From DASZHJ01 sp035507155 (GTDB taxonomy: Bacteria; Pseudomonadota; Alphaproteobacteria; ATCC43930; CGMCC-115725), in assembly GCA_035507155.1 (NCBI GenBank), contig DATJOK010000056.1, positions 1 to 64,000 on the forward strand: a stretch of 64,000 nucleotides of DNA, in the 5' to 3' direction. Both the position numbers and the translations under genes were made by a program. Of this stretch, positions 43,898 through 52,452 are shown piece by piece; within the stretch, counting starts at the first letter, position 1; each line of letters begins with the position of its first letter. Below the pieces are notes generated by a model. It saw only the letters and a list, made by a program, of their open reading frames with translations, was not told the DNA's origin and did no database searches.

Positions 43898-45345
43898 TCC
43901 TTCGAGCTGCGGCCGTAGCTGTCCTCGAGGCGGACGATGTCGTCCTCGCCGAGATAGCCACCGGTCTGCACCTCGATGAGATGGACCGGCGCCTGGCCCT
44001 TGTTCTCCAGGCGGTGATGCATGCCGAGGGGGATGTAGGTGGACTGATCCGCTTCCAGGGTCAGCACCTCGTCGCCACGGGTCACGGTGGCGGTGCCGCT
44101 CACCACCACCCAGTGCTCGGCGCGATGGTTGTGGAACTGCAGCGAGAGCCTTCCGCCGGGCTTCACCACGATGTGCTTCACCTGCACCCGCTCGCCGTTG
44201 TGGATCGAGCGGAAGCTGCCCCAGGGCCGATTCACCAGCGGATGGTTCTGCGCCTCGCCGCGCTTATCGCGCTCCAGGCGCTGCACCAGCAGCTTCACGT
44301 CCTGGGCCCGCTCCCGCGGCGCCACCATCACCGCGTCGGAGGTCGCCACGATCACGAGATCCTCGACTCCGAGCGCGGCGACCAGGCCGTGCTCGGAGCG
44401 GAGATAGGAGTTCTTCGTGCTCTCGGCCACGACGTCGCCCACCGCGACGTTGCCGCCGGCGTCCTTGGTGCCGATCTCCCAGAGCGCGTCGAAGCTGCCG
44501 ACGTCGCTCCAGCCTATCGGCGCCGGCACCACGGCGGCGGCCTTGGTGTGCTCCATCACGGCGTAGTCGACGGAGACCGAGCGGGCGGCGACGAAGGCCT
44601 CGCGCTCGAGCCTGAGGAAGTCGAGATCGCGGGCGCCCTTCTCCAGCGCCTTGGCGCAGGTCTCCACCATGGCGGGCTCGCGGCGCTTCAGCTCCTCGAG
44701 ATAGAGCTTGGCCGGGAACAGGAACATGCCGCTGTTCCAGTAATGGTCGCCGCTCGCCAACATCTGCTCGGCGCGGGCGCGGTCCGGCTTCTCGACGAAG
44801 GCGCCGATGGCGAAGCAGCCCTCGACCTTGGGCCAGGGCGCGCCGCGGCGGATATATCCGTAGCCGGTCTCTGGCCGGTCGGGCGTGATGCCGAAGGTGA
44901 CGAGGGCGCCGGTCTGCGCCGCCGCCGCCGCGCGCTCCACCGCGGCGAGGAAGGCGGCGCGGTGGCGGATCACGTGGTCGGAGGGCAGGATCAGCAGGAG
45001 CGCGTCCGACGCCTCCTTCGCCAGCATCATGGCGGCGACGCAGATGGCGGGCGCGGTGTTGCGCCCCTGCGGCTCCAGCACCAGGGCGCGGGGCGTGACC
45101 CCGATCTCGCGCAGCTGCTCGCCGATCATGAAGCGATGGGCGTCGTTGGCGATGAGGAGGGGCGGGGCGAAGCGCTGGGGATCCTGGACGCGCAGCACCG
45201 TCTCCTGCAGCAGGCTCTTCGCCGAGAGGAGCGGCAGCAGCTGTTTCGGCGCCTGGGTGCGCGACAGCGGCCAGAGTCTGGTGCCGGAGCCGCCGGAGAG
45301 GATTACCGGATGGATGAGGGGGGATTTGCCGCCGACCGCCGCCAT
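43894..45345 (-). CDS. manC: Mannose-1-phosphate guanylyltransferase / mannose-6-phosphate isomerase
   Basis: This bifunctional enzyme makes GDP-mannose for exopolysaccharide and lipopolysaccharide. The 483 residues comprise a nucleotidyltransferase domain with LSGGSGTRLWPLSR (residues 16-29) and an FVEKP loop, and a C-terminal cupin isomerase domain with RPWGSF and QFHNHRAEHW metal-binding histidines. The ATG at 45345 has GAGGA upstream. Symbols such as algA, xanB or cpsB are used for the same family. It could supply precursors for the polymer exported by the SLBB protein 4 kb away, but the link is only by proximity. Confidence 0.94.
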   Translation of the reverse strand: MAAVGGKSPLIHPVILSGGSGTRLWPLSRTQAPKQLLPLLSAKSLLQETVLRVQDPQRFAPPLLIANDAHRFMIGEQLREIGVTPRALVLEPQGRNTAPAICVAAMMLAKEASDALLLILPSDHVIRHRAAFLAAVERAAAAAQTGALVTFGITPDRPETGYGYIRRGAPWPKVEGCFAIGAFVEKPDRARAEQMLASGDHYWNSGMFLFPAKLYLEELKRREPAMVETCAKALEKGARDLDFLRLEREAFVAARSVSVDYAVMEHTKAAAVVPAPIGWSDVGSFDALWEIGTKDAGGNVAVGDVVAESTKNSYLRSEHGLVAALGVEDLVIVATSDAVMVAPRERAQDVKLLVQRLERDKRGEAQNHPLVNRPWGSFRSIHNGERVQVKHIVVKPGGRLSLQFHNHRAEHWVVVSGTATVTRGDEVLTLEADQSTYIPLGMHHRLENKGQAPVHLIEVQTGGYLGEDDIVRLEDSYGRSSKD

Positions 45346-45495
45346 GAGTCCTCTATGTCTCTCAGATCTCCGCAACCATGCGTTGCCGGGAGACTAATCG
45401 GTCGGCGGCGGGCGCGCCACCGCCGTCTCTTGCGGGGCCGGCGTCCCCGGGCTAAGCCTGGGTGCCGCCGTCACCGACAAGAATAGGGAGCAGCC

Positions 45496-46110
45496 ATGAT
45501 CGACCTCTACACCTGGTCTACGCCCAACGGCCGCAAGGTCTCGATCATGCTCGAGGAGACCGGCCTCCCATACCGCGTTCACAAGATCGACATCTCCAAG
45601 AACGAGCAGTTCACTCCGGAGTTCATCGCCCTCAACCCCAACAGCAAGATTCCGGCGATCCTCGACCAGGAGGGACCGGGCGGCAAGCCGATGCCGCTCT
45701 TCGAGAGCGGCGCGATCCTGATCTACCTCGCGGAGAAGACCGGCAAGCTGCTGGCGAAGGAGCCGGTCGCGCGCTACGCGATCCTGCAGTGGCTGATGTT
45801 CCAGATGGGCGGCGTCGGGCCGATGTTCGGCCAGGTGCATCATTTCCTGCGCGCGGCGCCGGAGCCGGTGCCCTATGCGATCGAGCGCTACAGCAAGGAG
45901 ACGCGCCGGCTCTATGGCGTGCTCGATGCGCGGTTGGGCAAGACGGACTATCTCGCGGGCGAGTATTCGATCGCTGATATCGCCACTTATCCCTGGGTCG
46001 CGCGCCACGAGTGGCACAAGGTGGCGCTCGGCGATTTTCCGAACGTCGAGCGCTGGTACAAGGCACTCTCGGCGCGCCCCGCTGTGGCGCGCGGAATGCA
46101 GGTACCCTAG
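45496..46110 (+). CDS. Glutathione S-transferase (Nu-class-like)
   Basis: This 204-residue cytoplasmic protein has a thioredoxin-like N-domain starting IDLYTWSTPNGRKV. It includes the conserved NPNSKIPAI loop and FESGAILIYLAEKTG, which binds the glutathione gamma-glutamyl part, followed by a helical C-domain ending in IADIATYPWV. The STPNG N-terminus matches the YfcG/YghU (Nu) type, which act as disulfide reductases or peroxidases. GGGAG lies upstream of ATG 45496. It is divergent from manC, 150 bp away. Confidence 0.92.
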   Translation: MIDLYTWSTPNGRKVSIMLEETGLPYRVHKIDISKNEQFTPEFIALNPNSKIPAILDQEGPGGKPMPLFESGAILIYLAEKTGKLLAKEPVARYAILQWLMFQMGGVGPMFGQVHHFLRAAPEPVPYAIERYSKETRRLYGVLDARLGKTDYLAGEYSIADIATYPWVARHEWHKVALGDFPNVERWYKALSARPAVARGMQVP

Positions 46111-46165
46111 CTCGGCGGAAGGGCCCGAGCCGCCTTGACGGCGGCCGGTGCGGAAGCTTGGAGAG

Positions 46166-46375
46166 TTAGGCGGCGACGCGCTGGCGGGTGGCGCGGCGGA
46201 CGATGCTGGCGGGAACGACGGGATTCGCGACTGCCGTCAGAGACCGCAGCTCCTCACGCGCCCGCTCGAGAACTTGCAGATCGCGTGCATCCTCGCGATC
46301 GGACACATCCATGAAGCTGATCTTGATCTCCACGAGATCGAGCAACATCTCCACCGAACGCTTCGACAAGCCCAT
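46166..46375 (-). CDS. Small conserved-looking hypothetical protein (69 aa)
   Basis: This short protein has a good GGAGG ribosome site eight bases before ATG 46375 and an amphipathic helical sequence (MGLSKRSVEMLLDLVEIK, then DREDARDLQVLERAREEL). It looks like a soluble helical hairpin with a basic end. No family is recognised. It stands alone, convergent with the GST gene. The strong ribosome site and even composition support it as real. Confidence 0.6.
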   Translation of the reverse strand: MGLSKRSVEMLLDLVEIKISFMDVSDREDARDLQVLERAREELRSLTAVANPVVPASIVRRATRQRVAA

Positions 46376-46648
46376 TTCTGCCTCCGCTGAATACGGGAAC
46401 GCTTCTGTTCCTTGGCCGTGTCAGTTTTTGGCCCCTTTCGTTAAAATGGCCTGAAGCGGTTAAGGGTGAATCCGGGCGACCCCACCCGATTCAGAGTGAT
46501 GCGGCGCGCGTGCAGTTGATCAGAGTCAACAAACCACACGCGGGTACGCGGCGCGCGCCGCGCCCAAACATGGTTGAGCGAATGTGAATGACGTCAGCGG
46601 AGCATGAGCGATTCCCGCCGCTTCGCTGGCGTGGCTTAGATGCTGGAT

Positions 46649-46674
46649 CGCCTCCGCGTTGACTTGCGGAGGCG
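46649..46674. repeat. 9-bp inverted repeat at the tRNA promoter
   Basis: CGCCTCCGC (46649-46657) and GCGGAGGCG (46666-46674) are perfect inverted repeats with an 8-bp spacer. The spacer contains most of the proposed -35 box. It could be an operator or a terminator for upstream read-through. No T-run follows, which makes a terminator less likely. Confidence 0.5.
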
Positions 46675-46685
46675 CCGTCTATAGA
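46659..46685 (+). promoter_or_regulatory. Candidate promoter of tRNA-Ser
   Basis: TTGACT (46659-46664) and TATAGA (46680-46685) are 15 bp apart and resemble the housekeeping consensus of alphaproteobacteria. Transcription would start about 30 bases before the tRNA. The spacer is a little short. Confidence 0.55.
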
Positions 46686-46721
46686 ACGGCCCTCGCATAC
46701 GCCGTGTAACCCACTCATAGC

Positions 46722-46815
46722 GGAGGGGTGGCCGAGTGGCTGAAGGCGGCGGTTTGCTAAACCGTTATAGGGCCCTAAAGCCCTATCGGGGGTTCGAATC
46801 CCCCTCCCTCCGCCA
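46722..46815 (+). tRNA. tRNA-Ser (anticodon GCU)
   Basis: The cloverleaf is clear. The acceptor stem GGAGGGG (46722-46728) pairs with TCCCTCC, G is the discriminator base and CCA is encoded (46813-46815). The anticodon stem GCGGT/ACCGT closes a TTGCTAA loop with anticodon GCT at 46756-46758. A long class II variable arm (AGGGC/GCCCT) and the T arm GGGGG-TTCGAAT-CCCCC follow. It reads AGC and AGU serine codons. Confidence 0.98.
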
Positions 46816-46907
46816 CTTCTCTCAAGAAAATTCGCGGGACCGCGCCTTGTCGGCGGGTCTCGCGACGCCTGTGGATAACGGAGATCGAGCAGCGGAGCGT
46901 CGCGCGC

Positions 46908-47486
46908 TCAGGCCTTCGATGCGGTCCACGGCTCGCGGTCGAAGACGCGGTGCACGGCGGGCACGAAGGCCTCGAGCGGCATGGTGTCGTAGTTCGGATC
47001 GAAGGCCATCTGGTCCCACTTGGCGCAGAACTCGACGGTGCGCTCGAATGCCGGATGGCCGCGGAACTTCTCGCGCTCGTTGCGATCCTTGCCGTAGTGG
47101 TGGAAGTAGTAATAGCCCTGGAAGACGCCGTGCTGGAGGATCATCCAGTAGGTGCCCTGGCTCACATAGGGCTTGATGATCGAGGCGGCGTAGTCGGCGT
47201 GATTGTCCGGCGCCAGGATGTCGCCGATGTCGTGCAGCAGCGCCGCCACCACCGTCTCGTCATCGGCGCCGTCGCGGAAGGCGCGGGTCGCCGTCTGCAG
47301 CGAGTGCTCGTAGCGATCCACCCGGTCACCTGGATAACTGTTGTGGAGCGGCTCGAGGGCGCTGAGCACGCGCGCGGCGGTCCCCTTGCGGAAAGGCTCG
47401 GCGAGCTCGCGCAGGAGGGCGTAGTCCTCGAAGGTTCCGTCCTCCATCCGGATGTAGCTCACGACCTGCTTGGGATTGTCCAACAT
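46908..47486 (-). CDS. HD-domain protein, possible mixed-valent diiron oxygenase type
   Basis: This 192-residue protein has the HD-domain metal set His61, His85-Asp86, His96, His119 and Asp158 (in AKWD). A Y-x-G-D motif (Tyr51 to Asp54) lies just before YEHSLQTA. In PhnZ and TmpB, HD-fold oxygenases of phosphonate breakdown, a Y-x-G-E motif precedes the first His in the same way and Tyr binds iron until substrate arrives. By this likeness it may be an oxygenase and not a phosphohydrolase. No phosphonate gene is nearby, so the substrate is open. AGGAG lies nine bases before ATG 47486. The gene is downstream of the Sel1 lipoprotein gene on the same strand. Confidence 0.75.
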   Translation of the reverse strand: MLDNPKQVVSYIRMEDGTFEDYALLRELAEPFRKGTAARVLSALEPLHNSYPGDRVDRYEHSLQTATRAFRDGADDETVVAALLHDIGDILAPDNHADYAASIIKPYVSQGTYWMILQHGVFQGYYYFHHYGKDRNEREKFRGHPAFERTVEFCAKWDQMAFDPNYDTMPLEAFVPAVHRVFDREPWTASKA

Positions 47487-47645
47487 GCTCGGCAGCTCCT
47501 GTTAATTCTGCGATGAGCTTGCCCGGAGCGGCTCGCGCTGGCAAGCGGGCGGGCGCCTCGTGGAGCGGCATTGGCCGCGCGATCCTGCCCTGCGTCCGAT
47601 CGTGGTGCCGACAAAACGGGCAGTGGTCCTTGAGATAGGAGGGCG

Positions 47646-48392
47646 CTAGCGAACCGGAAGCTGGGCGAGGGCGCTGAGGCGCCGCAGCGCCTCGGGATCG
47701 CCCGCGCTCATCCCCTTGCGGTACCAGGCCGCTGCCTGCGCCGGGTCGCCTTGCAGGCCCTGGACGCCGTTGGCGGCGAGGAAGAGCGGATCATAGGTCA
47801 TGCCGACCCGCGTCGCCGCGGTCGCCATGCCGCTCGCGGCGGCGCGTTCGTAGCAGAGCCGCGCGCCGATCACGTCGCCGATCTCCATCAGCTGATCGCC
47901 GCGCCGGGCGACGGCTTCGGCGTCGGTGGGCTCGGCAGACGCGCTCGCGACCTGATCCGCCGTCGGCCGCGCGGGAGGGGCCGGGGGCTCAATGACCGGA
48001 GGCACCGCAGCGACCGTCGTCGCGCGCTGCTTCGGTGCAGGCGGAGCCGTGTCACCCTGTCCCGGCGGCGTCCAGACGCGCTGGTCGGCGAGGTCGGGCT
48101 CGCCCGCCGGCGCGGCATCCGGTCGGTCGGCGCTTCCTCCCGCCGCTGGCGAGAGCCCGGGGAGCCATGCGGGTACCCCGGGACTGCCATGGTCCGCGCC
48201 GACAGGCGCGAGTGACGTCGTCTCTGCGACCGTTGGCGCCGAGGGAGCGGGGGCCGTGCGCTCGCTGGCGGTTGGCGCGCTGAGGGTCGGCACGGCCGCA
48301 CAACCGGCGCTCGCGAGGAGGCCGGCGGCAAGGCCGATCCGCACCAGGGAGCGCGGAACGGCCCGAGCACGGAGCGCCGATCGGGATGCCAT
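47646..48392 (-). CDS. Lipoprotein with C-terminal Sel1-like domain
   Basis: This 248-residue protein has a lipoprotein signal with lipobox ASAGC near residue 27. A long Pro/Ala-rich linker follows (about 30-165), then a C-terminal Sel1/TPR-like domain of about 75 residues (EIGDVIGARLCYERAA ... AAAWYRKGMSAGDPEA). The same domain ends the divergent gene that starts near 48846, with about half of the positions identical. The ATG at 48392 is chosen at the signal peptide; the frame is open to 48803 but that part is low-complexity. Likely an envelope protein; partner unknown. Confidence 0.8.
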   Translation of the reverse strand: MASRSALRARAVPRSLVRIGLAAGLLASAGCAAVPTLSAPTASERTAPAPSAPTVAETTSLAPVGADHGSPGVPAWLPGLSPAAGGSADRPDAAPAGEPDLADQRVWTPPGQGDTAPPAPKQRATTVAAVPPVIEPPAPPARPTADQVASASAEPTDAEAVARRGDQLMEIGDVIGARLCYERAAASGMATAATRVGMTYDPLFLAANGVQGLQGDPAQAAAWYRKGMSAGDPEALRRLSALAQLPVR

Positions 48393-48845
48393 TGGACGAC
48401 GAAGTCTGCCACAGCGCGCAACCCCGTTACAGACCGATGACGACTCACTTCGCGCCTCCGACTCGGGCCGCCTGCCTTCGCGCTCTTCGCAAAGGGGGCC
48501 GGGATCTCCTGACGCCGACGCAGATCGCGCGACAGTGTCCCCGCCGCGCCGCAGAAATCCGGGCATTCGCGGCTCCGACTCGCGGACCGGCGAAGCAAAT
48601 CTTTTCATCGCGAGACGCCGCTGCGTAGAATGCGGATGGACAGCGACTTCCGGCGATCGACTGAAAAGCGACTCGATGGGGTGGTCTTCGCGGCTGGGCC
48701 GCTTCACTTTCCAATTCGCGATCGAGACGCCCTGTCGATCGGATCTACCGACGCGGCACCGCCAGGCGGTGCCGTGCTCCGCTCGGATCTCCGCTGTGGG
48801 CACTCGATGATCGGCGGTCGCCAGGGCGCCGGTCTGGCGGAAGCG
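48393..48845. other. Divergent control region between the two Sel1-domain genes
   Basis: About 450 bp with open frames on both strands but no feature that looks coding. A TAGAAT at 48625-48630 might be a -10 box for the plus-strand gene, though its -35 is weak. The size depends on the uncertain start of the plus-strand gene. Confidence 0.4.
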
Positions 48846-49775
48846 ATGGGCAACCGACGGCGGATCACTCTCTTCTCGAGGCGGGGCAGGCCTCTTGGCG
48901 ACACGGGCGTCAAGGGGCTGGGCCTGCCGGCGGGGAAGGGCATGTCCGCCAACCGGTCGCCGCGCGAAGGGTTCCGCCCGCTGATGGAGGAATCGCCGCT
49001 CACCACCATGCTCGGCGACCGGCCGATGCCGGAGCTGCGCGAGGCCGGGCCGTCGAGCCGCGTCGTCGTCGTGATCGAGCTGGTCTGCTTCGTGGTGATC
49101 GCCTTCGTCGCAGGCTCCGCGTTGCTCTTTTACGGGGGAAGCTCCAGTACGCCGACCGCCCAGCCTTCCAAGGGCGGCAAGGGCCCTGTCGCCCTGCTGC
49201 AGCAGCTTGAGCCGTCGGCGGCCCCTGAGCCCAGTGTCGGGAAGCCGGCGCCGCCCGCGGAATCACCAGCACCACAGCGCCGTGCCGGCCCCCCCATCAT
49301 CGAACTGCCGCCCTCACCGCCGCCGCCGCAGGTGGCACTGGCGCCCGATCAGGCGGATGCTCCGGTGCCGGGAGGCACCGTCGAGCGGGAAGAGCCGCCT
49401 GTGACGCCGCCATCCGCGCCCGCCGAGCCGACACCGGTCGAGGCCGCGCCGCCGCCGCCCGCGGCGGCGACGGCAGCCACCACGGCCTCGGCGGAAGAGA
49501 TCGCCGGCCTCGTCGCGCGGGGCGGCGAGCTCCTGAAAACCGGCGACATCATCGGTGCACGGCTCTCCTACGAGCGCGCTGCCGCCGACGGCAGCGCCGC
49601 TGCCGCGACCGGCGCCGGCAAGACCTATGATCCGCTCTATCTGGTCTCGGCCGGGGTGCGCGGGATCAAGGGGGATCCGCTACGGGCGGTGAGCTGGTAC
49701 CGCAAGGGAGCAGCCGCCGGCGATGCCGAGGCGCAGCAGCGCCTCAAGGCGCTGCAGTTCGCATTCCCGCAATGA
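48846..49775 (+). CDS. Membrane-anchored protein with C-terminal Sel1-like domain
   Basis: A basic N-terminal region is followed by one transmembrane segment (VVVVIELVCFVVIAFVAGSALLFY), a long Pro/Ala linker, and a C-terminal Sel1-like domain (KTGDIIGARLSYERAA ... VSWYRKGAAAGDAEA). This domain is clearly paralogous to that of the divergent lipoprotein. The start is uncertain: ATG 48846, 48942 and 48984 are all possible. The 309-residue form is given. Topology would place the Sel1 domain in the periplasm. A longer frame overlaps the TAXI gene by an ATGA, which hints at shared transcription with it. Confidence 0.7.
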   Translation: MGNRRRITLFSRRGRPLGDTGVKGLGLPAGKGMSANRSPREGFRPLMEESPLTTMLGDRPMPELREAGPSSRVVVVIELVCFVVIAFVAGSALLFYGGSSSTPTAQPSKGGKGPVALLQQLEPSAAPEPSVGKPAPPAESPAPQRRAGPPIIELPPSPPPPQVALAPDQADAPVPGGTVEREEPPVTPPSAPAEPTPVEAAPPPPAAATAATTASAEEIAGLVARGGELLKTGDIIGARLSYERAAADGSAAAATGAGKTYDPLYLVSAGVRGIKGDPLRAVSWYRKGAAAGDAEAQQRLKALQFAFPQ

Positions 49776-49855
49776 CGGCGGCGCCATGCGGCGATAAGAT
49801 TGCCGCCCGGACGGATGCCCGGGCTTTCTCGCTTCTTGAGGATCGGCGAACGCAG

Positions 49856-50968
49856 ATGAAAGCGTCCTTCCGCACCGTGCTGTGGGTCCTCGCCGCGCTG
49901 CCAGCCGTTCTCGGCCTTGCCATCTCCGCCCGCGCGCAGAGCGTCGTCGACCGCGCCAACCGCGGTGCCGTCGAGCTGATGCTCGATGATTCCGACGCGA
50001 TGTCGGTCGAGATCGCTGAGGATCTCGCCTCGGTGATCGACGACGGCTCGACCCGGCGGGTGGTGCCGGTGCTCGGCAAGGGCTCCCTGCAGAACCTGAC
50101 CGATCTCAAGTCACTGCGCGGCATGGACATGGCGATCGTGCAGACCGACGTGCTCGACTATGCGCGCGCGCAACGTGTCCCACCCAGCGTGGATACGCTC
50201 ACCTATATCGCCAAGCTCTACAATGAGGAGTTTCATCTCCTCGCCGGTCCCGGCGTCAAGAGCATCGGCGATCTCGCCGGCAAGAAAGTCGATCTGGGAC
50301 CGGCCGGCGGCGGCACGGAGGTGACCGGCGCGCGCGTGTTCGACTTCCTCGGCATCAAGATCGAGACCACCAATTACGATCATCGCCTGGCGCTGCAGAA
50401 ACTGGCCAGCGGCGAGATCGCGGCAATGGCCTATGTGGGCGGCAAGCCGCTGGCGCTCTTCGCCGGGCTGCGCCAGCCGCAGGGGCTGCACTTCCTCGCC
50501 ATTCCGCTCAATTCCCGCCTGATTTCAGCCTATGTGCCGAGCCGCCTGACCGCGGAGGACTATCCCGATCTCGTCCCCGCCAACGAGGCGGTGGATACCA
50601 TCGCGGTGGGCACCGCGCTGATGGTCACCAGCCTGCCGACCAACACGGAGCGCTATCGCAACATCGCCAATTTCACCGAGGCCTTCTTCACCCAGTTCGC
50701 AAAGCTCCAGGAGGCGCCGCATCATCCCAAGTGGCGCGAGGTGAATCTCGCCGGCGAGCTGCCGAACTGGCGTCGCTTTCCGCCGGCGGAGAGCTGGCTC
50801 AAGCGCAATGTCTCGGCGCCGCCGACCCTCAGCGACCAGCAGATGCGCGACATCTTCATGAAGTTCCTGGACGAGCGCGCCCGCGTCAGCGGTCAGCCGA
50901 TGACGGCGCAGCAGAAGCAGGATCTCTTCGATCAATTCAAGCGCTGGCAGACCACCCAGGCGCATTGA
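49856..50968 (+). CDS. TAXI-type TRAP transporter solute-binding protein
   Basis: This 370-residue periplasmic protein has a signal peptide (MKASFRTVLWVL..., cleavage after ARA) and the TAXI fold, with LGKGSLQNLTDL and the GPGVKSIGDLAGKKVDLGPAGGGT segment. TAXI receptors usually feed a fused DctQM permease; none is encoded next to it here, so it may be an orphan receptor. The ATG at 49856 is chosen for the signal peptide; the frame is open from 49772, overlapping the previous stop. The DUF2336 gene follows 92 bp later. Confidence 0.85.
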   Translation: MKASFRTVLWVLAALPAVLGLAISARAQSVVDRANRGAVELMLDDSDAMSVEIAEDLASVIDDGSTRRVVPVLGKGSLQNLTDLKSLRGMDMAIVQTDVLDYARAQRVPPSVDTLTYIAKLYNEEFHLLAGPGVKSIGDLAGKKVDLGPAGGGTEVTGARVFDFLGIKIETTNYDHRLALQKLASGEIAAMAYVGGKPLALFAGLRQPQGLHFLAIPLNSRLISAYVPSRLTAEDYPDLVPANEAVDTIAVGTALMVTSLPTNTERYRNIANFTEAFFTQFAKLQEAPHHPKWREVNLAGELPNWRRFPPAESWLKRNVSAPPTLSDQQMRDIFMKFLDERARVSGQPMTAQQKQDLFDQFKRWQTTQAH

Positions 50969-51060
50969 GTGGGCGCGAGCGGCGTGGAGAACGGGCATGG
51001 GATGACATCGGCTGGCGAGGCGGTCCGCGGGCGGCTGATGCTGCGTACCGGGAGCGCGCA

Positions 51061-52254
51061 GTGACGCGGCGCGACCAGGCGGGTGGACGGCGCGCCCCGA
51101 GGGCGAAGGGCGCGAGGGCCCGGCAGCCGTCGGCCGAGCTGGTCGAGATTCGCGACCGCCTTCAGCAGACCTCCTCCACCGAAGTGCGCGCCGCCGCCGC
51201 CGGCCATGTGGGTTCCCTGCTGACGTCCGAGACGCTGGCATCCGGCGAGCGCGCAGCGGCGCTGGCAATCCTCGAGAAGCTGGTGAAGGACGTGGAGCTG
51301 GAGGTGCGCAGCGCACTCGCCGCCCATGTGAAGAATTGTGCGGTGCTGCCGCCCTCGATCGCTCGCGACATCTCCGAGGACGTGGATGCGGTCGCGGTGC
51401 CGTTCATCGAATGCTCTCCCGTGCTGTCGGACAGCGATCTCGTCGCGGTGATCGAGCTCGGCAATACCCGGAAGCAGGTGGCGGTGGCGCGTCGCGACAC
51501 GGTGAGCGAGCGGGTCTCCGATGCGCTGGTGGCGACGCGCAGCGGCGAGGTCGTGACCGCGCTGCTGGCCAACGACAGGGCTGCGGTATCCGAGCCCGCC
51601 TATCACGATATCGTCGAGCATTTCGGCGCCGACAAGACGGTGCAGGGGCTGATGGTGGAGCGGCCGATGCTGCCGATGACGGTGATCGAGCGGCTTATCC
51701 AGTCGGTCTCGACCGCGCTGCGCAGGCGGCTGGTGGAGAAGCACGCGCTGCCGGGCGAGCTCGCCGACGAGCTGGTGGCGCAGGCGGGCGAGCGCGCCTT
51801 CATGCGGGACGTGGCGTCGATGCCGCGCGGATTCGACCCTGAGTCGCTGGTGCGGCGCCTGCAAGCCGCCGGGCGCCTGACGCCGACGCTGCTGATGCGG
51901 GCACTCTGTCTCGGCGATGTCAGGTTCTTCGAGGCGGGGATGGCGGCGCGCGCCGGCATTCCGGCGGGAAACGCCATCATGCTGATCGCCGACCGCGGCC
52001 CGCTGGGATTCAAGGCGCTCTATGACAGGGCCGGCCTGCCGCCGGAGCTGTTCCGCGCCTTCCGCGCGGCGCTCGACGTCATCGCCGAGGTGAAGCGGTC
52101 CGGCAAGGAGAGCTGGGATGTCGGCTGCGTGCGGCGCATCATCGACGGCGTCATCCGGGAATACGACGAGGCCTGTCCCGACAGCCTCGAATATCTTCTG
52201 AGCCAGATCTCGCACGGAATCCTCGGCCGCTCGGAGCGCTCGGCGAGAATTTGA
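51061..52254 (+). CDS. DUF2336 alpha-helical repeat protein
   Basis: This protein of about 397 residues is mostly helical, with HEAT-like repeats in the N-terminal half (VRAAAAGHVGSLL, VRSALAAHVKNC) and a final conserved DUF2336-type domain (FFEAGMAARAGIPAGNA). The family is largely confined to alphaproteobacteria, and no enzyme activity is known. The GTG at 51061 has GGGAG six bases upstream; earlier starts would overlap the TAXI gene. It may share a transcript with the TAXI receptor. Confidence 0.85.
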   Translation: MTRRDQAGGRRAPRAKGARARQPSAELVEIRDRLQQTSSTEVRAAAAGHVGSLLTSETLASGERAAALAILEKLVKDVELEVRSALAAHVKNCAVLPPSIARDISEDVDAVAVPFIECSPVLSDSDLVAVIELGNTRKQVAVARRDTVSERVSDALVATRSGEVVTALLANDRAAVSEPAYHDIVEHFGADKTVQGLMVERPMLPMTVIERLIQSVSTALRRRLVEKHALPGELADELVAQAGERAFMRDVASMPRGFDPESLVRRLQAAGRLTPTLLMRALCLGDVRFFEAGMAARAGIPAGNAIMLIADRGPLGFKALYDRAGLPPELFRAFRAALDVIAEVKRSGKESWDVGCVRRIIDGVIREYDEACPDSLEYLLSQISHGILGRSERSARI

Positions 52255-52400
52255 TCGCTGATCCCAGCGGGCGCCTGAGCGGCCGCTCGACGCGGCGGAA
52301 ATAGCCTGACATCGCAAGGCGGCAGACGAAGAACATCGGGCCGGGCGCTCGGAAGCGCCGGCAACCCGATGTGACTCAGTGGATACGCTCTCTTACGATC

Positions 52401-52430
52401 GGGAGCCGCTCATGACCCCGAGCGGCTCCC
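52401..52430. terminator. Perfect 11-bp hairpin between convergent genes
   Basis: GGGAGCCGCTC and GAGCGGCTCCC pair perfectly around an 8-base loop, midway between the convergent DUF2336 and aldolase genes. It most likely ends transcription from both sides. No long T-run is present on either strand. Confidence 0.7.
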
Positions 52431-52452
52431 CTCGATCCTCCTCAGGCGAGGC

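Larger units (their letters stand above)
46376..46721. other. Intergenic stretch with a bulged hairpin and the tRNA promoter
   Basis: No coding region is supported here. It holds the upstream region of the small minus-strand gene (AT-rich near 46420-46450) and a stem of GAATC-C-GGG (46468-46476) with CCCGATTC (46485-46492), one base bulged, which may end transcription between the units. The tRNA promoter and an inverted repeat listed separately lie at 46649-46685. Confidence 0.5.

Noticed and set aside
46491..46718. A 75-codon minus-strand frame before tRNA-Ser
   Set aside because: It covers the tRNA promoter and a bulged hairpin, and has no ribosome site or conserved-looking sequence.
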